A stretch of 36,739 nt of DNA, from NCBI GenBank assembly GCA_903895695.1, contig CAITUY010000248.1, positions 1 to 36,739 on the forward strand. Reading direction: 5' to 3'. Shown piece by piece: positions 1-8,062 of this stretch; the stretch's first letter is position 1; every line of letters starts with the position of its first letter. Source of the stretch: an uncultured bacterium (GTDB taxonomy: Bacteria; Verrucomicrobiota; Kiritimatiellia; CAIKKV01; CAITUY01). Position numbers and translations under genes: made by a program. Below the pieces are notes generated by a model. The model was not told where the DNA came from. It worked only from the letters and a program-made list of their open reading frames with translations, and searched no databases.

Positions 1-70
1 CCTCTTCAAGCTCCCTCAATATCTGCTGCTTGAATGCCTCACTGTACCGCACCACCACCTTCTGCCCCAC
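1..70 (-). CDS. Transposase orfA, IS3-type, 5' end only (cut by window edge)
   Basis: The minus strand starts with GTG at 70-68, five bases after a perfect AGGAGG at 81-76. It reads VGQKVVVRYSEAFKQQ, then ILRELEE, before the window ends. A short basic start followed by RYSEAFKxQ and RELEE is typical of the helix-turn-helix OrfA of IS3-family transposases, which binds the element's ends. Only 23 codons are visible, so intactness and family cannot be confirmed. The GTG start makes it easy to miss. The sequence upstream, up to base 100, looks like the element's terminal repeat. Confidence 0.6.
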   Translation of the reverse strand, partial: MGQKVVVRYSEAFKQQILRELEE

Positions 71-75
71 TTGGA

Positions 76-100
76 CCTCCTATCCAAGTGTCAACCTACA
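76..100 (-). mobile_element. Probable terminus of the IS element
   Basis: Read on the minus strand, the stretch begins TGTAGGTTGACACTTGG and runs into the ribosome-binding site AGGAGG of the transposase start. IS3-family elements begin with TG and carry their promoter and orfA start close to the left end, and a TTGACA-like box sits inside. The other end and any target duplication lie outside the window, so the boundary at base 100 is an inference. Confidence 0.35.
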
Positions 101-118
101 GCCGGACGGGACACGACG

Positions 119-155
119 GCTGTTCACTGTTCACCGATCACTGTTTACTGCTTCG
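119..155. repeat. CAGTGAA micro-repeat array
   Basis: Short near-identical units (GTTCACTGTTCACCGATCAC, then TGTTTACTG) are repeated here. Read on the minus strand they are CAGTAAACAGTGA and GGTGAACAGTGAAC. A similar run occurs at 6731-6760 directly before a REP pair. The array overlaps the last codons of the kinase gene. Confidence 0.45.
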
Positions 156-1478
156 CAGATCGGCTGCGATGGCCTCGAAGAGACGCTGCTGGGCGGCTTC
201 GCCGGTCAGGCTGGGCTCGACGGCGGCCTGCGCCTGCTGAACGCGGGCGGCGCCGTAGGCCTCGGTGAAGGTGCGGCCAACGTTGCCCAGCGTCAGCGGC
301 ACGCCTTCCTTCTGCACGATGTAGCGCAGCAGGAAGTCGCGATATTGGGGCAGTTCGGCCTTCTTGCGGATCTTGGTGGCGACCACTTTCTCCAGGCTGC
401 GGCCCTGGCGGGTGTCGGGCAAAGGGAGTGCGGGGTCGTGGGTTCCGTAGAAGAAGGTGAGGTAGTCCTTAAGCGTTTCCGCCGTGTGCCCGAAGCCGAT
501 CTGGGGCGTGTACAGGTACTGGCCGCCCAGATAGTCGTAGAGTTCCTCGGCATCGAGGCGCGCAGCGGGATCCTCTTTCATGCAGGTGTAGATGATGTCG
601 GACAGGCGCGTGGGAATATCGGGGCACACGGTCGACACAGGCGTGAGGCGGTCCGTGTTCAGCGTTTCCCGGAAAGCGAGCGCTCGTTCGACGTCATAGT
701 CGGGCGCGGACTGGCCCTGGGGATCAAGGTCGTTGTAGCCGACGAGCATCTCGCGGATCACGGCGCCGAGGCTGAACATGTCGGCCTTGAACAGTCCTTC
801 GCGAGTCACGGTCGGCGTGCGTTTGATGATCTCGGGCGCCATGTAGGCGGGCTTGCCGATGATCGTGCCTTCCCCGTATTCGGTCGCGGCGCCCCAGTCG
901 AGCACGAGCGGGACGCCGATCCGCTGGACCATGATGTTGCTCGGGCACAGGTCGCGGTGCATGATGCCGCGTTCTCGCGCGTGGATCAGCACGCTCAGCA
1001 CGCGGTGGAAGATGAAGGCGCTCAACTCGAACGGGAAGAGCCAGCCGCGGCGGACATGGTCCTGCATGAGGGACCGGAGCGTGTGGCCGTGGATGAACGG
1101 ACACACCAGCGCGCGGGAGCCGTCGGGCATCATCAGGATATCTTCCACACTGATGGCGTACGGATCGCTGCCGATCTCGAACGAGATCTTCGCCTCGCCG
1201 AAGTACTCCTTCTGCACGTCGGCGGCGCGGGCGCTGTTCGGCTCGTTGAAGCGCGAGTTGACGACCTTGATGGCCTTGTAGATGGGCGGGTTGATGGCGG
1301 GCTTGTGCGCCTTCAGCACCAGGCTGGAACCGCCTTCGCCGATGACGGCGTCGATGACATAACCGCCGGGCAAGGACTGCCCCGGGACAAAGTCCTGACG
1401 CGGCACCCGGGGGCGGAGGTGGATCTGCCGCGCGGCATTATCTGTCACGACGAGCGTCTGGGCGGGTGATTCAGTCAT
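138..1478 (-). CDS. Serine/threonine protein kinase (Hanks type), soluble
   Basis: This is a eukaryotic-like kinase that phosphorylates Ser/Thr residues of unknown partners. Counting from the ATG at 1478 (446 aa), the glycine loop (IGEGGSS) is near residue 47, the ATP-binding lysine in AIKVV near 71, the catalytic HRDLCPSN near 174, the metal-binding DWG (in place of DFG) near 194 and APE near 214. All essential catalytic residues are present. The 130 residues after the kinase domain show no recognisable domain and no membrane segment, so it appears cytosolic. An in-frame TTG at 1496 would add six residues. Neither start has a strong ribosome-binding site. The gene stands alone, divergent from the small basic protein gene, and its stop codon lies in a CAGTGAA repeat. 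Confidence 0.88.
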   Translation of the reverse strand: MTESPAQTLVVTDNAARQIHLRPRVPRQDFVPGQSLPGGYVIDAVIGEGGSSLVLKAHKPAINPPIYKAIKVVNSRFNEPNSARAADVQKEYFGEAKISFEIGSDPYAISVEDILMMPDGSRALVCPFIHGHTLRSLMQDHVRRGWLFPFELSAFIFHRVLSVLIHARERGIMHRDLCPSNIMVQRIGVPLVLDWGAATEYGEGTIIGKPAYMAPEIIKRTPTVTREGLFKADMFSLGAVIREMLVGYNDLDPQGQSAPDYDVERALAFRETLNTDRLTPVSTVCPDIPTRLSDIIYTCMKEDPAARLDAEELYDYLGGQYLYTPQIGFGHTAETLKDYLTFFYGTHDPALPLPDTRQGRSLEKVVATKIRKKAELPQYRDFLLRYIVQKEGVPLTLGNVGRTFTEAYGAARVQQAQAAVEPSLTGEAAQQRLFEAIAADLRSSKQ

Positions 1479-1636
1479 GACCGTGACACTTTTCAAACAG
1501 CACGCATGTCATTGCTCCGGCTGCAAGGTAACGACTTCACGAAACCGACCGCAAGCAAATTGCAGGCAAATGAAGTTGACTTGGCGGGCGGTTGGCGGCA
1601 AGGTACGACCCGCACTGAGAGCTAAGGAGAGAAGCC

Positions 1637-1828
1637 ATGGCTGGTAAAGGTACACTGTCGCGCTTGAACCGTCCCGTGAAGAAGCCCGCCGAGAAGCGGC
1701 GCCGCACGGAAGTTCAGCGCAAGCGTCTGATCTCGTGGGGCGTATCGGAGGAGAAGCTTAAGGGCTTGAATCCCAAGCAGATCCGACTGATGCTCAAGGA
1801 ACCGAAGAAGAAGCTCGCGAAGGCTTAA
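1637..1828 (+). CDS. Small basic protein of 63 aa, unknown function
   Basis: The gene has a good ribosome-binding site (AAGGAGAG) seven bases before ATG. The 63-residue product is very rich in Lys and Arg, with a basic N-terminal half (KKPAEKRRRTEVQRKR) and a more ordered C-terminal half (ISWGVSEEKLKGLNPKQIR). The charge suggests nucleic-acid or ribosome binding, but I do not recognise the family. A TTGACT box at 1576-1581 may be its -35 element, with no convincing -10. A strong hairpin follows the stop. Short length, clean Shine-Dalgarno and high-GC codon use support a real gene. Confidence 0.7.
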   Translation: MAGKGTLSRLNRPVKKPAEKRRRTEVQRKRLISWGVSEEKLKGLNPKQIRLMLKEPKKKLAKA

Positions 1829-1840
1829 GGGCCATCGAGG

Positions 1841-1883
1841 CAGGGGACACGGATGGCATGCCCGCCGGGCGCCGTGTCCCCTG
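1841..1883 (+). terminator. Perfect 12-bp hairpin, possible terminator
   Basis: CAGGGGACACGG at 1841-1852 pairs perfectly with CCGTGTCCCCTG at 1872-1883. A second small palindrome, GCCCGCCGGGC, sits in the loop. The stem is followed only by TGATCTGTTTC rather than a U-run, so it may be a weak terminator, an RNA-stabilising hairpin or another nested palindromic element. Confidence 0.45.
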
Positions 1884-1917
1884 ATCTGTTTCAACGCCCG
1901 GCGCGGGAGCGGCGGCG

Positions 1918-2907
1918 ATGAAAGTTCTGTGTGTCCTCAACCCGCACGCGGCGGGTGGGTTGGCCATGGACACTTGGCCGGCCGTCTCCAGTCTGCTCAA
2001 TCGCCTTGGTGTTTCCTACGAGCTACTGGCTGCCGCTCACGACGTACCCCTGGCCGACCAGCTCTGCGCGGCCTTGGAGCGCCTCCCCGATATCGGGGCC
2101 GTGACTGGCATCGGCGGCGATGGCACGCACTTCGCCGCCATCAACGGCCTGATGCAATTCCGGAGACGGCATCCGGACAAACCTCTTCCGCCTTACGCGT
2201 TCATTGCCGTTGGCACAGGCAACGACATTGCGAAGTCGCTGGGCATTCGTCTTGGTGATGCCCTGTCGGGGCGGGAACTGCGCCGGGCGGTTTCGACCAT
2301 CGTCCACGGGGCTGATTATCGTCTCGATGTCGGTATCATCAACGGCCTGTACTTTGCCGATGCGCTCACGGTCGGCCTCGACTCGGCCATCCTGAAGGAG
2401 CGTAATGCGGGCAAGCGGTTGCTGGAGCGCATCCCGCTGCTCCGGCATCTGGCGCGCGGCCGGTTGTTGTATACGCTATCCATGGGCGCGCGCTTCTTCC
2501 GCGAACCGACCGTGCGGGCGGAGATCACGGTTGACGGCCGGGCGTGGTATGCCGGCCCCGTGCTCAACGTCGTCGTCAACAATACGCGTATCTATGCCGG
2601 CGATTTCGACTTCAGCCTGAACGCCTACGCCGACGACGGGTTGCTCGACGTGGCGCTTTTCACGGGCCACACGGACTACCTGGCGCGTTACCTCCTGGCG
2701 ATTCGAGGCAATCCGGACCGGTTGCGGGAACTATCGGAGGATATCTCCAAGCGCGCCCAGCACGTACAGGGGCGAGAGATTGTGATCCGCCTGTCGCAGG
2801 CCGTGCAGGCGCAGGTGGACGGCGAGGAGCTTCCGGCGGGCGACCGCTTCGAGGTGGGCGTGGTGCCGCGAGCCATCCTGATCAAGACGCCCGCCGAACC
2901 GGCGTGA
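1918..2907 (+). CDS. Diacylglycerol kinase-family lipid kinase (YegS/DagK-like)
   Basis: The 329-aa protein has the DAGK catalytic fold. An N-terminal KVLCVLNPHAAGG strand-loop is followed by the nucleotide-binding GGDGT at residues 66-70 and GTGND at 99-103. A C-terminal beta-sandwich includes NNTRIYAGDFDFS and DGLLDV and ends with QVDGEEL, as in YegS and DgkB. The family phosphorylates lipids such as diacylglycerol or sphingoid-type bases at the inner face of the membrane. Length is normal. The start follows GGGAGCGGCG at a suitable distance. It lies 90 nt downstream of the basic protein, with a strong hairpin between them, and ends 66 nt before the polysaccharide exporter. The substrate cannot be told from sequence. 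Confidence 0.9.
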   Translation: MKVLCVLNPHAAGGLAMDTWPAVSSLLNRLGVSYELLAAAHDVPLADQLCAALERLPDIGAVTGIGGDGTHFAAINGLMQFRRRHPDKPLPPYAFIAVGTGNDIAKSLGIRLGDALSGRELRRAVSTIVHGADYRLDVGIINGLYFADALTVGLDSAILKERNAGKRLLERIPLLRHLARGRLLYTLSMGARFFREPTVRAEITVDGRAWYAGPVLNVVVNNTRIYAGDFDFSLNAYADDGLLDVALFTGHTDYLARYLLAIRGNPDRLRELSEDISKRAQHVQGREIVIRLSQAVQAQVDGEELPAGDRFEVGVVPRAILIKTPAEPA

Positions 2908-2923
2908 GCGGCGGGGAAAGCAA

Positions 2924-2952
2924 TCGACAGGCGCACCCCGCCCGCATAGTAT
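2924..2952 (+). promoter_or_regulatory. Sigma-70-like promoter of the wzm-wzt-nadC operon
   Basis: TCGACA (2924-2929) is separated by exactly 17 bases from TAGTAT (2947-2952). Transcription would begin near 2958-2960, giving a leader of only about 15 bases before the ATG at 2974. No Shine-Dalgarno sequence is seen, so the first gene may be read from a very short leader. Confidence 0.45.
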
Positions 2953-2973
2953 CAGGCCCACTTTAACCGACCC

Positions 2974-3753
2974 ATGATCCGTCTTATCCAGAGCGTAGCC
3001 GCGAGGCGCGAGTTGCTCGGAATCCTCGTGGTCCGCACGCTGAAGATCCGCTACAAGGACTCTGCCCTTGGATTTCTGTGGACCATGCTGGGGCCGATCT
3101 TCCTGATCCTGATCTACGGGCTCTTCCTGCGTCTCATGCGGTTCCCGTTGTCGCTCACCGTGCTGGTCACGGGCATTTTCGTGTGGCAGTACCTGGCCAT
3201 GTGCATGGGCGACGCCGCACATGCCGTGATCGGCAACGCCAACCTGGTGAAGCGCGCCTCCTTCCCGCGCCTGCTCCTGCCGCTGGCCATGACGCTGGCG
3301 AATCTGGTCAATTTCCTGCTCTCGCTGGTCGTGGTGGCGGGCGTTCTGGTCGTGAAGCACACGCATCCCGGCCCGCTGTGGTTGCTGCCCGTGGCCGTGC
3401 TGGCCCAATTCGTCCTGTGCCTGGGGCTCGGCTGCCTGCTGTCAGCGCTCAACGTTTTCTTCCGGGACGTGCAGCACGTGACCGGGGTCGTGACCATGGC
3501 CTGGTTCTTCCTGACGCCCGTGCTTTACGACGTGATCGAGATGGCGGGGTCATCCTCGCTGGCGGCGCTGATGCCGTTCTACTTTCTCAACCCCATGGCC
3601 GGGATCCTGGCGCTGTACCGCGCGGCGCTCCTGGGCCAGGCGTTGCCCAATACCGCCTGGCTGGCGGAGTCGCTGATCATGGCCGGGGCGATCGGCTGGT
3701 TCGGGATCACGGTGTTCCAACGCCTGCAGGCGCGGTTTGCCGACGAGTTGTGA
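2974..3753 (+). CDS. Polysaccharide ABC exporter, membrane subunit (Wzm-like)
   Basis: The 259-residue integral membrane protein is of the ABC-2 type. It has a short amphipathic N-terminus with TLKIRYKDSALGFLW, the usual signature of O-antigen and teichoic-acid export permeases, and about six hydrophobic segments (first near residues 32-55, last near 232-252). With the ATPase encoded next to it, it would move lipid-linked polysaccharide across the inner membrane. Its stop codon overlaps a possible GTG start of the ATPase gene (GTGA), so the two subunits are probably translated together. Length and topology fit the family well. Confidence 0.9.
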   Translation: MIRLIQSVAARRELLGILVVRTLKIRYKDSALGFLWTMLGPIFLILIYGLFLRLMRFPLSLTVLVTGIFVWQYLAMCMGDAAHAVIGNANLVKRASFPRLLLPLAMTLANLVNFLLSLVVVAGVLVVKHTHPGPLWLLPVAVLAQFVLCLGLGCLLSALNVFFRDVQHVTGVVTMAWFFLTPVLYDVIEMAGSSSLAALMPFYFLNPMAGILALYRAALLGQALPNTAWLAESLIMAGAIGWFGITVFQRLQARFADEL

Positions 3754-3758
3754 CGCGC

Positions 3759-4961
3759 ATGGATAACGACATTGCCATCGATGTGGAGGGCGTGAGCAAG
3801 CGGTTCCGCTTGCGGCACCGCGGCACGCCCTCGCTCAAGTCGCTCGTGCTGGACTTGTTCAAGGGCCGCAGCCCGGCCCAGGAACTGTGGGCTTTGCGCG
3901 ATCTCACGTTCGCCGTTCGCAAGGGCCGAACGCTCGGGATCATCGGCGCCAACGGGGCGGGCAAGAGCACACTGCTGGCCCTGCTGGCCGGGACCATGAC
4001 GCCCACGACCGGGCGCATCGAGACCCAGGGCACGGTGTCGTCGCTGCTCGAACTCGGCGCCGGGTTTCATCCCGACCTGACCGGCCGCGAAAACGTCTAC
4101 CTGGCGGGCGCGATCATGGGGTTGTCGCGCGAGCAGATGCGCCGGCGCTTCGACGACATCCTGGCGTTCGCCGACATCGGCCGGTTCATCGACGAACCAG
4201 TGAAGCACTACTCGTCCGGCATGTACGTGCGGCTCGGGTTCGCCGTGGCCGTCGAGGTGAACCCCGACATCCTGCTGGTCGACGAAGTGCTGGCCGTGGG
4301 CGACGTGGCCTTCCAGAAAAAGTGCCTGCGGCGCATGGCGGAGTTCCGCGAGCAGCGCAAGACGATGCTGATCATCTCGCACGACCTGCACACGATCCAA
4401 TCGATCAGCGACGAGATTCTGTTTCTGGATCACGGGCTGATCAAGGGCATGGGCGCCCCGCAGACCGTGATCGACCAGTACGAATCGTTCTCGCTGGGCC
4501 AAGCCGGCACGGGGCTGCGCCGGGAGTGGGGCACCGGCGAAGTATTGCTCAAGGGCGCGGCTTTTGCCAACGATGCCGGGCTGGCCACGACGCGGTTCGC
4601 GTGGGGTGACGCCATCAACATCCGGCTGGATTATGAAGTGCGCCAGGCCGTCGGGCCCTGCGTGTTCGGCTACGCCGTGAGCGACGAGCAGGGCCGGCTC
4701 GTGTGCGGCAGCAATACGCAGATCGAAGGCGCCGTCGTGCCGGCCCTGGCCGGCAAGGGGACGGTGGACCTGCGGCTCTCCCAATTGACACTGGCCACGG
4801 GCACCTATTTATTTTCGTTCTCGGTCCATTCGGCGGACCATTCGGCCAACTATCACCGCCTCGACCATGCCTACGCCGTGGCCGTGCAGGCGCCGCGCCG
4901 GTTTGAGGGGTGCTGCTACCTGCCGTCGGAGTGGCGCTTCGAGGCCGGGCGGGAGTCGTGA
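3759..4961 (+). CDS. Polysaccharide ABC exporter, ATP-binding subunit (Wzt-like)
   Basis: The 400-aa protein has an N-terminal ABC ATPase and a C-terminal extension. Walker A is GANGAGKST (residues 63-71), the signature is YSSGM (151-155), Walker B is ILLVDE (171-176) and the switch histidine is at 208. Residues from about 255 to 400 form a beta-rich domain like Wzt-C, which in E. coli O9a binds the modified end of the O-antigen and sets export specificity. ATG 3759 is chosen. A GTG at 3750 overlapping the permease stop would add three residues. The gene ends one base before the nadC ATG, so it belongs to the same operon. It probably exports a long O-antigen-type glycan. Confidence 0.92.
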   Translation: MDNDIAIDVEGVSKRFRLRHRGTPSLKSLVLDLFKGRSPAQELWALRDLTFAVRKGRTLGIIGANGAGKSTLLALLAGTMTPTTGRIETQGTVSSLLELGAGFHPDLTGRENVYLAGAIMGLSREQMRRRFDDILAFADIGRFIDEPVKHYSSGMYVRLGFAVAVEVNPDILLVDEVLAVGDVAFQKKCLRRMAEFREQRKTMLIISHDLHTIQSISDEILFLDHGLIKGMGAPQTVIDQYESFSLGQAGTGLRREWGTGEVLLKGAAFANDAGLATTRFAWGDAINIRLDYEVRQAVGPCVFGYAVSDEQGRLVCGSNTQIEGAVVPALAGKGTVDLRLSQLTLATGTYLFSFSVHSADHSANYHRLDHAYAVAVQAPRRFEGCCYLPSEWRFEAGRES

Positions 4962-4962
4962 C

Positions 4963-5820
4963 ATGAGGAGTATTGCGGAACACCCCGCCGTGCGGGACCT
5001 GATAGCCCGGGCGCTGGCCGAGGATATCGGAACCGGCGATGTGACCACGCTGTCCGTGATCCCGGAGGGCGTCACCGGGCGCGCAGTGATCCTGGCGCGC
5101 GGGCCGTGCATCGTGGCCGGGGTCGATGTGGCGCGCGCTGTTTTCGCTCAGGTGGAACCCGCCCTGAGGTGCGAAGCCCGGGTCCGCGACGGTACGGAGG
5201 CGCACGCGGACGATGTGCTGGTAGCCATCCATGGACCGATCCGAGGCATCCTGACCGGCGAGCGCACGGCGCTCAACTTCATGCAACGCATGACCGGCAT
5301 CGCCACGCGCACGCGCCAGTTCGTCGAGAAGGTCAAGCCCCACGATGTGCGCATTCTCGACACGCGCAAGACCACGCCCACGCTGCGCGTGCTGGAGAAG
5401 TACGCCGTGACCTGCGGCGGCGGGACCAACCACCGGATGGGGCTCTATGACATGGTCCTCATCAAGGACAATCACCGCCGGCTGTGGCAGCAGGCCGGGA
5501 TTAGCAACCTGGCGGGCGCTGTCGAGGCGGCCCGCGCGAAGTTTCCCGGGATTCCGGTCGAGGTAGAAGTGGAGTCGGAGGACGAGTTGCGCGACGCGCT
5601 GCGGGCCAAGCCGGAGTGGGTTTTGCTGGACAACATGACTCCCGACCGGCTGGCGCGGTGCGTGGTGGTGGCCGAAGGGCAGACGCGCCTGGAAGCGTCG
5701 GGCGGGGTTACGCTTGAGACGATCGAGGCCATCGCGGCGACGGGCGTGGATGCGATTTCGATCGGCGGGCTGACGCATTCGGCCCCGGCCGCGGATCTGT
5801 CGCTGGAGTTGGTGGAGTAG
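4963..5820 (+). CDS. nadC: Nicotinate-nucleotide pyrophosphorylase (quinolinate phosphoribosyltransferase)
   Basis: The enzyme converts quinolinate and PRPP to nicotinate mononucleotide in de novo NAD synthesis. The 285-residue length is typical. The N-terminal ALAEDIGTGDVTT (residues 17-29), ERTALNFMQRMTGIAT (100-115), DTRKTTPTLR (133-142) and GGGTNHRMGLYDMVLIKDNH (152-171) are the substrate-binding signatures. EASGGV and SIGGLTHS near the C-terminus bind phosphate. The ATG at 4963 lies one base after the wzt stop, within a GAGTCGTGACATGAG context, suggesting coupling. No nadA or nadB is in the window. Presence in a polysaccharide-export operon is probably positional. Confidence 0.96.
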   Translation: MRSIAEHPAVRDLIARALAEDIGTGDVTTLSVIPEGVTGRAVILARGPCIVAGVDVARAVFAQVEPALRCEARVRDGTEAHADDVLVAIHGPIRGILTGERTALNFMQRMTGIATRTRQFVEKVKPHDVRILDTRKTTPTLRVLEKYAVTCGGGTNHRMGLYDMVLIKDNHRRLWQQAGISNLAGAVEAARAKFPGIPVEVEVESEDELRDALRAKPEWVLLDNMTPDRLARCVVVAEGQTRLEASGGVTLETIEAIAATGVDAISIGGLTHSAPAADLSLELVE

Positions 5821-5859
5821 GGGCTCCTTGTTGAAGACGCACCGGGGTGGGTAGTTTGG

Positions 5860-5944
5860 CTAGGGCGACGGCGTCCTCGCCGCGCCGTGACTGTCCGTTT
5901 CTTGATCGTGACTGTCACGGCGGGGCCGGAGGCCCACGCCCTAC
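5860..5944. repeat. BIME, GTAG-type REP pair (family A)
   Basis: A REP unit on the plus strand (5860-5887, TAGGGCGACGGCGTCCTCG, then CCGCGCCGT) is followed by an inverted unit (5916-5944, ending CCCACGCCCTAC). Each unit carries a hairpin next to the head. The first head is changed to CTAG. The pair lies in the leader of coaX, 17 bases before its ATG. Confidence 0.75.
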
Positions 5945-5961
5945 CTCTAGTTGGAGTAACC

Positions 5962-6720
5962 ATGACGCGTTTTGCGGTGATCGATATTGGGAACACGAGC
6001 ACGTCGGTGGGCGTGGTTGAGGGGCGGCGCATTATCCGGCATGGCCGACTGCCGAGCCGCGACGGCCGCCGGCCGGAACCGATCGTCGCCCTATTGCGCC
6101 GCCTTGCGGGGGCCAAAGGGATCGAAGACGCAGTACTGTGCTCGGTCGTGCCGGCCTTGAACCCGACGTGGCTGCGCGTGTTGAGCAAGGCGTGCGGCCG
6201 GCCGCCGATCGTTGTGAGCCATCGGACGCGCCTCAACGTGCGCGTCGACTATCCCCGGCCGGCTTCGATCGGCGCGGACCGGCTGGCCAATGCCGCGGCC
6301 GGGTGGGCCCGGTATCGCGGGCCGGTCATTGTGGCGGACTTCGGCACGGCGCTGACGTTCGATGTGATTACGGGCGACGGGTGCTATGTCGGCGGCGTCA
6401 TCGCGCCCGGGCTGCCACTCATGACGGATTACCTGGCGGAGCGCACGGCTTTGCTGCCCCATATCGGTTTGGGCGGGCGCTACCGGGCCTATGGTCGCAA
6501 TACGCGAGAGGCAATGCGCATCGGCGCCATGGTGGGCTATCGCGGTATGGTGCGCGAGATTCTGGAACACGTGAAGGAAGGACTGGACGACCAGCGCGTG
6601 CATTTCTGCGCCACCGGCGGCTACGCGGCCCGGGCCGTGGAAGGCCTGGATGTCAAGGTTGACATCCTGCCGCAGTTGACGCTGGATGGGCTGGTTCTGA
6701 TTCGGGAGATGAATAGGTAG
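5962..6720 (+). CDS. coaX: Type III pantothenate kinase
   Basis: CoaX phosphorylates pantothenate, the first step of coenzyme A synthesis. The protein of 252 aa begins MTRFAVIDIGNTSTS, with the phosphate-binding DIGNTST at 8-14, GADR at 104-107 and DFGTALTFD at 126-134, the three hallmarks of the ASKHA-fold type III enzymes. ATG 5962 is preferred because TTGGAG lies seven bases upstream. An ATG further upstream would translate a REP sequence. Length matches the family. Type III enzymes are typically not feedback-inhibited by CoA. Confidence 0.94.
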   Translation: MTRFAVIDIGNTSTSVGVVEGRRIIRHGRLPSRDGRRPEPIVALLRRLAGAKGIEDAVLCSVVPALNPTWLRVLSKACGRPPIVVSHRTRLNVRVDYPRPASIGADRLANAAAGWARYRGPVIVADFGTALTFDVITGDGCYVGGVIAPGLPLMTDYLAERTALLPHIGLGGRYRAYGRNTREAMRIGAMVGYRGMVREILEHVKEGLDDQRVHFCATGGYAARAVEGLDVKVDILPQLTLDGLVLIREMNR

Positions 6721-6758
6721 GGATGAAGTAGTGAACGGTGAGCGGCAAACAGTGAACA

Positions 6759-6882
6759 GTGGAGGGCGGCGCTCCGTCGCCGCCGGAGACTGACCATTGG
6801 CTGTGCCGAATTTGGCGCGTCGGTTACGACGGAGTAGGCATTTCAGGGGAAAGGCGGGCACGACGGAGCGTGCCCCTCCACT
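6759..6882. repeat. BIME, GGAG-type REP pair (family B)
   Basis: AGTGGAGG and CCTCCACT form the outer ends. Inside are two perfect 7-bp hairpins with 6-base loops: GGCGGCG/CGCCGCC (6765-6784) and GGGCACG/CGTGCCC (6856-6875). The second is the inverted version of the same REP layout, a GGAG head followed by a hairpin with CTCCGT in the loop. The pair lies between coaX and the guanylyltransferase gene, next to a CAGTGAA micro-repeat at 6731-6760. Confidence 0.8.
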
Positions 6883-6910
6883 GATCGAATTCAGAAAACA
6901 GGAGATGGCG

Positions 6911-7996
6911 ATGCAGAAGCAGGGTTACGCGATCATCATGGCGGGTGGAAAAGGCGAACGCTTCTGGCCGCTGAGCACGTCGGCCCGCCCCAAGCAACTG
7001 CTGTCGCTCGTGGGCGACAAGCCGCTCTTGGCCCAGGCGGTCGACCGTATTCGCGGTCTGTTCCCGCTCGATCACATCTACGTCATCACCAACGCCGCAC
7101 TGGTCAAGGCGACACGCGAGGTCGTGCCGGATTTGCCGCCGGAGAACATCGTGGGCGAGCCGTGCGGACGCGACACGGCGGCGGCGATCGCCGTGGGCGC
7201 GGGTATTGTTCAAGCCCGGGATCCCAAGGCCGCGTTCTGCGTGCTCACGGCCGACCAGGTAATGCAGGATGTCGACCTCTTCCGCGAGACGCTGGCCGAA
7301 GGCCTCAACCTCGCGCTGACGCGCGACGTCCTGATCACAATCGGGATCAAGCCGACCTATCCCAGCACGGGTTTCGGCTACATCGAATCGGGCGCGAGCG
7401 TCCACACGGCGGGCCGCATCACATTCGTCGAGGGCAAGCGCTTCCTGGAAAAGCCGGACGGGGCGACAGCCGCGCGGTTCATCGAATCCGGCCGGTACTA
7501 TTGGAACGCCGGGATGTTCATCTGGTCGATCGCCTCCATCCGGAAGGCGTTTGGCGCATGCCGGCCGGTGCTGGCCGCGCTGATGGACAAGGTCGCCGCC
7601 GCCGGAGCCGGACCGGCCCTGGACCCGCTTATGGGGGCCGAGTATCCCGCGCTGGAACGTATCTCGATCGACTACGCCGTCATGGAGAAGGCGACCAACA
7701 TTGTCATGGCGCAAGGCCTATTCCGCTGGGACGACGTGGGTTCGTGGCCGGCGCTGGAAGGGCATTTCCCCAAGGATGCCGCCGGGAACGTGCTGGTGGG
7801 CGACTGCGAGCAAGTCGATACGCAGGGCAGCATCGTGGTATCCAACGGTCGGTTGACGGCGCTGCTGGGCGTCAAGGACATCATCGTGGTGCAGGCGGAC
7901 GGCGTGACGTTGGTGTGCGCCAAGGATCGCGCCCAAGATATCAAGAAGTTGGTCCAGCAGGTCGTCAGCGAAGGGACGCACGACGCGTTGCTGTAG
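6911..7996 (+). CDS. Mannose-1-phosphate guanylyltransferase
   Basis: The enzyme makes GDP-mannose from mannose-1-phosphate and GTP, supplying cell-surface glycans. The 361-residue protein opens with the nucleotidyltransferase signature AGGKGERFWPLSTSARPKQ (residues 11-29). FLEKP and YYWNAGMFIW lie mid-protein and FRWDDVGSW near the C-terminal third, all standard for the ManC/GMP family. The C-terminal phosphomannose-isomerase domain of the bifunctional form is missing, so this is the short monofunctional type. ATG 6911 is chosen for its spacing from AGGAG at 6900-6904, although an ATG at 6905 is in frame. It may feed the Wzm/Wzt-exported polysaccharide. Confidence 0.93.
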   Translation: MQKQGYAIIMAGGKGERFWPLSTSARPKQLLSLVGDKPLLAQAVDRIRGLFPLDHIYVITNAALVKATREVVPDLPPENIVGEPCGRDTAAAIAVGAGIVQARDPKAAFCVLTADQVMQDVDLFRETLAEGLNLALTRDVLITIGIKPTYPSTGFGYIESGASVHTAGRITFVEGKRFLEKPDGATAARFIESGRYYWNAGMFIWSIASIRKAFGACRPVLAALMDKVAAAGAGPALDPLMGAEYPALERISIDYAVMEKATNIVMAQGLFRWDDVGSWPALEGHFPKDAAGNVLVGDCEQVDTQGSIVVSNGRLTALLGVKDIIVVQADGVTLVCAKDRAQDIKKLVQQVVSEGTHDALL

Positions 7997-8062
7997 AGGT
8001 TCTTGGTTCGTCGTTCTTGGTTCGCGGTTCGCGTGGCCGCTAATGTCCCGTTGAGAATTTCA

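Noticed and set aside
30..1469. Long plus-strand open frame antisense to the kinase gene
   Set aside because: The minus-strand frame has all kinase motifs in order. The plus-strand frame is a GC-rich shadow without family resemblance.
3078..3758. Long N-terminal extension of the Wzt frame
   Set aside because: It overlaps the Wzm gene in another frame and has no membrane or ATPase character. The ABC domain starts cleanly at 3759.
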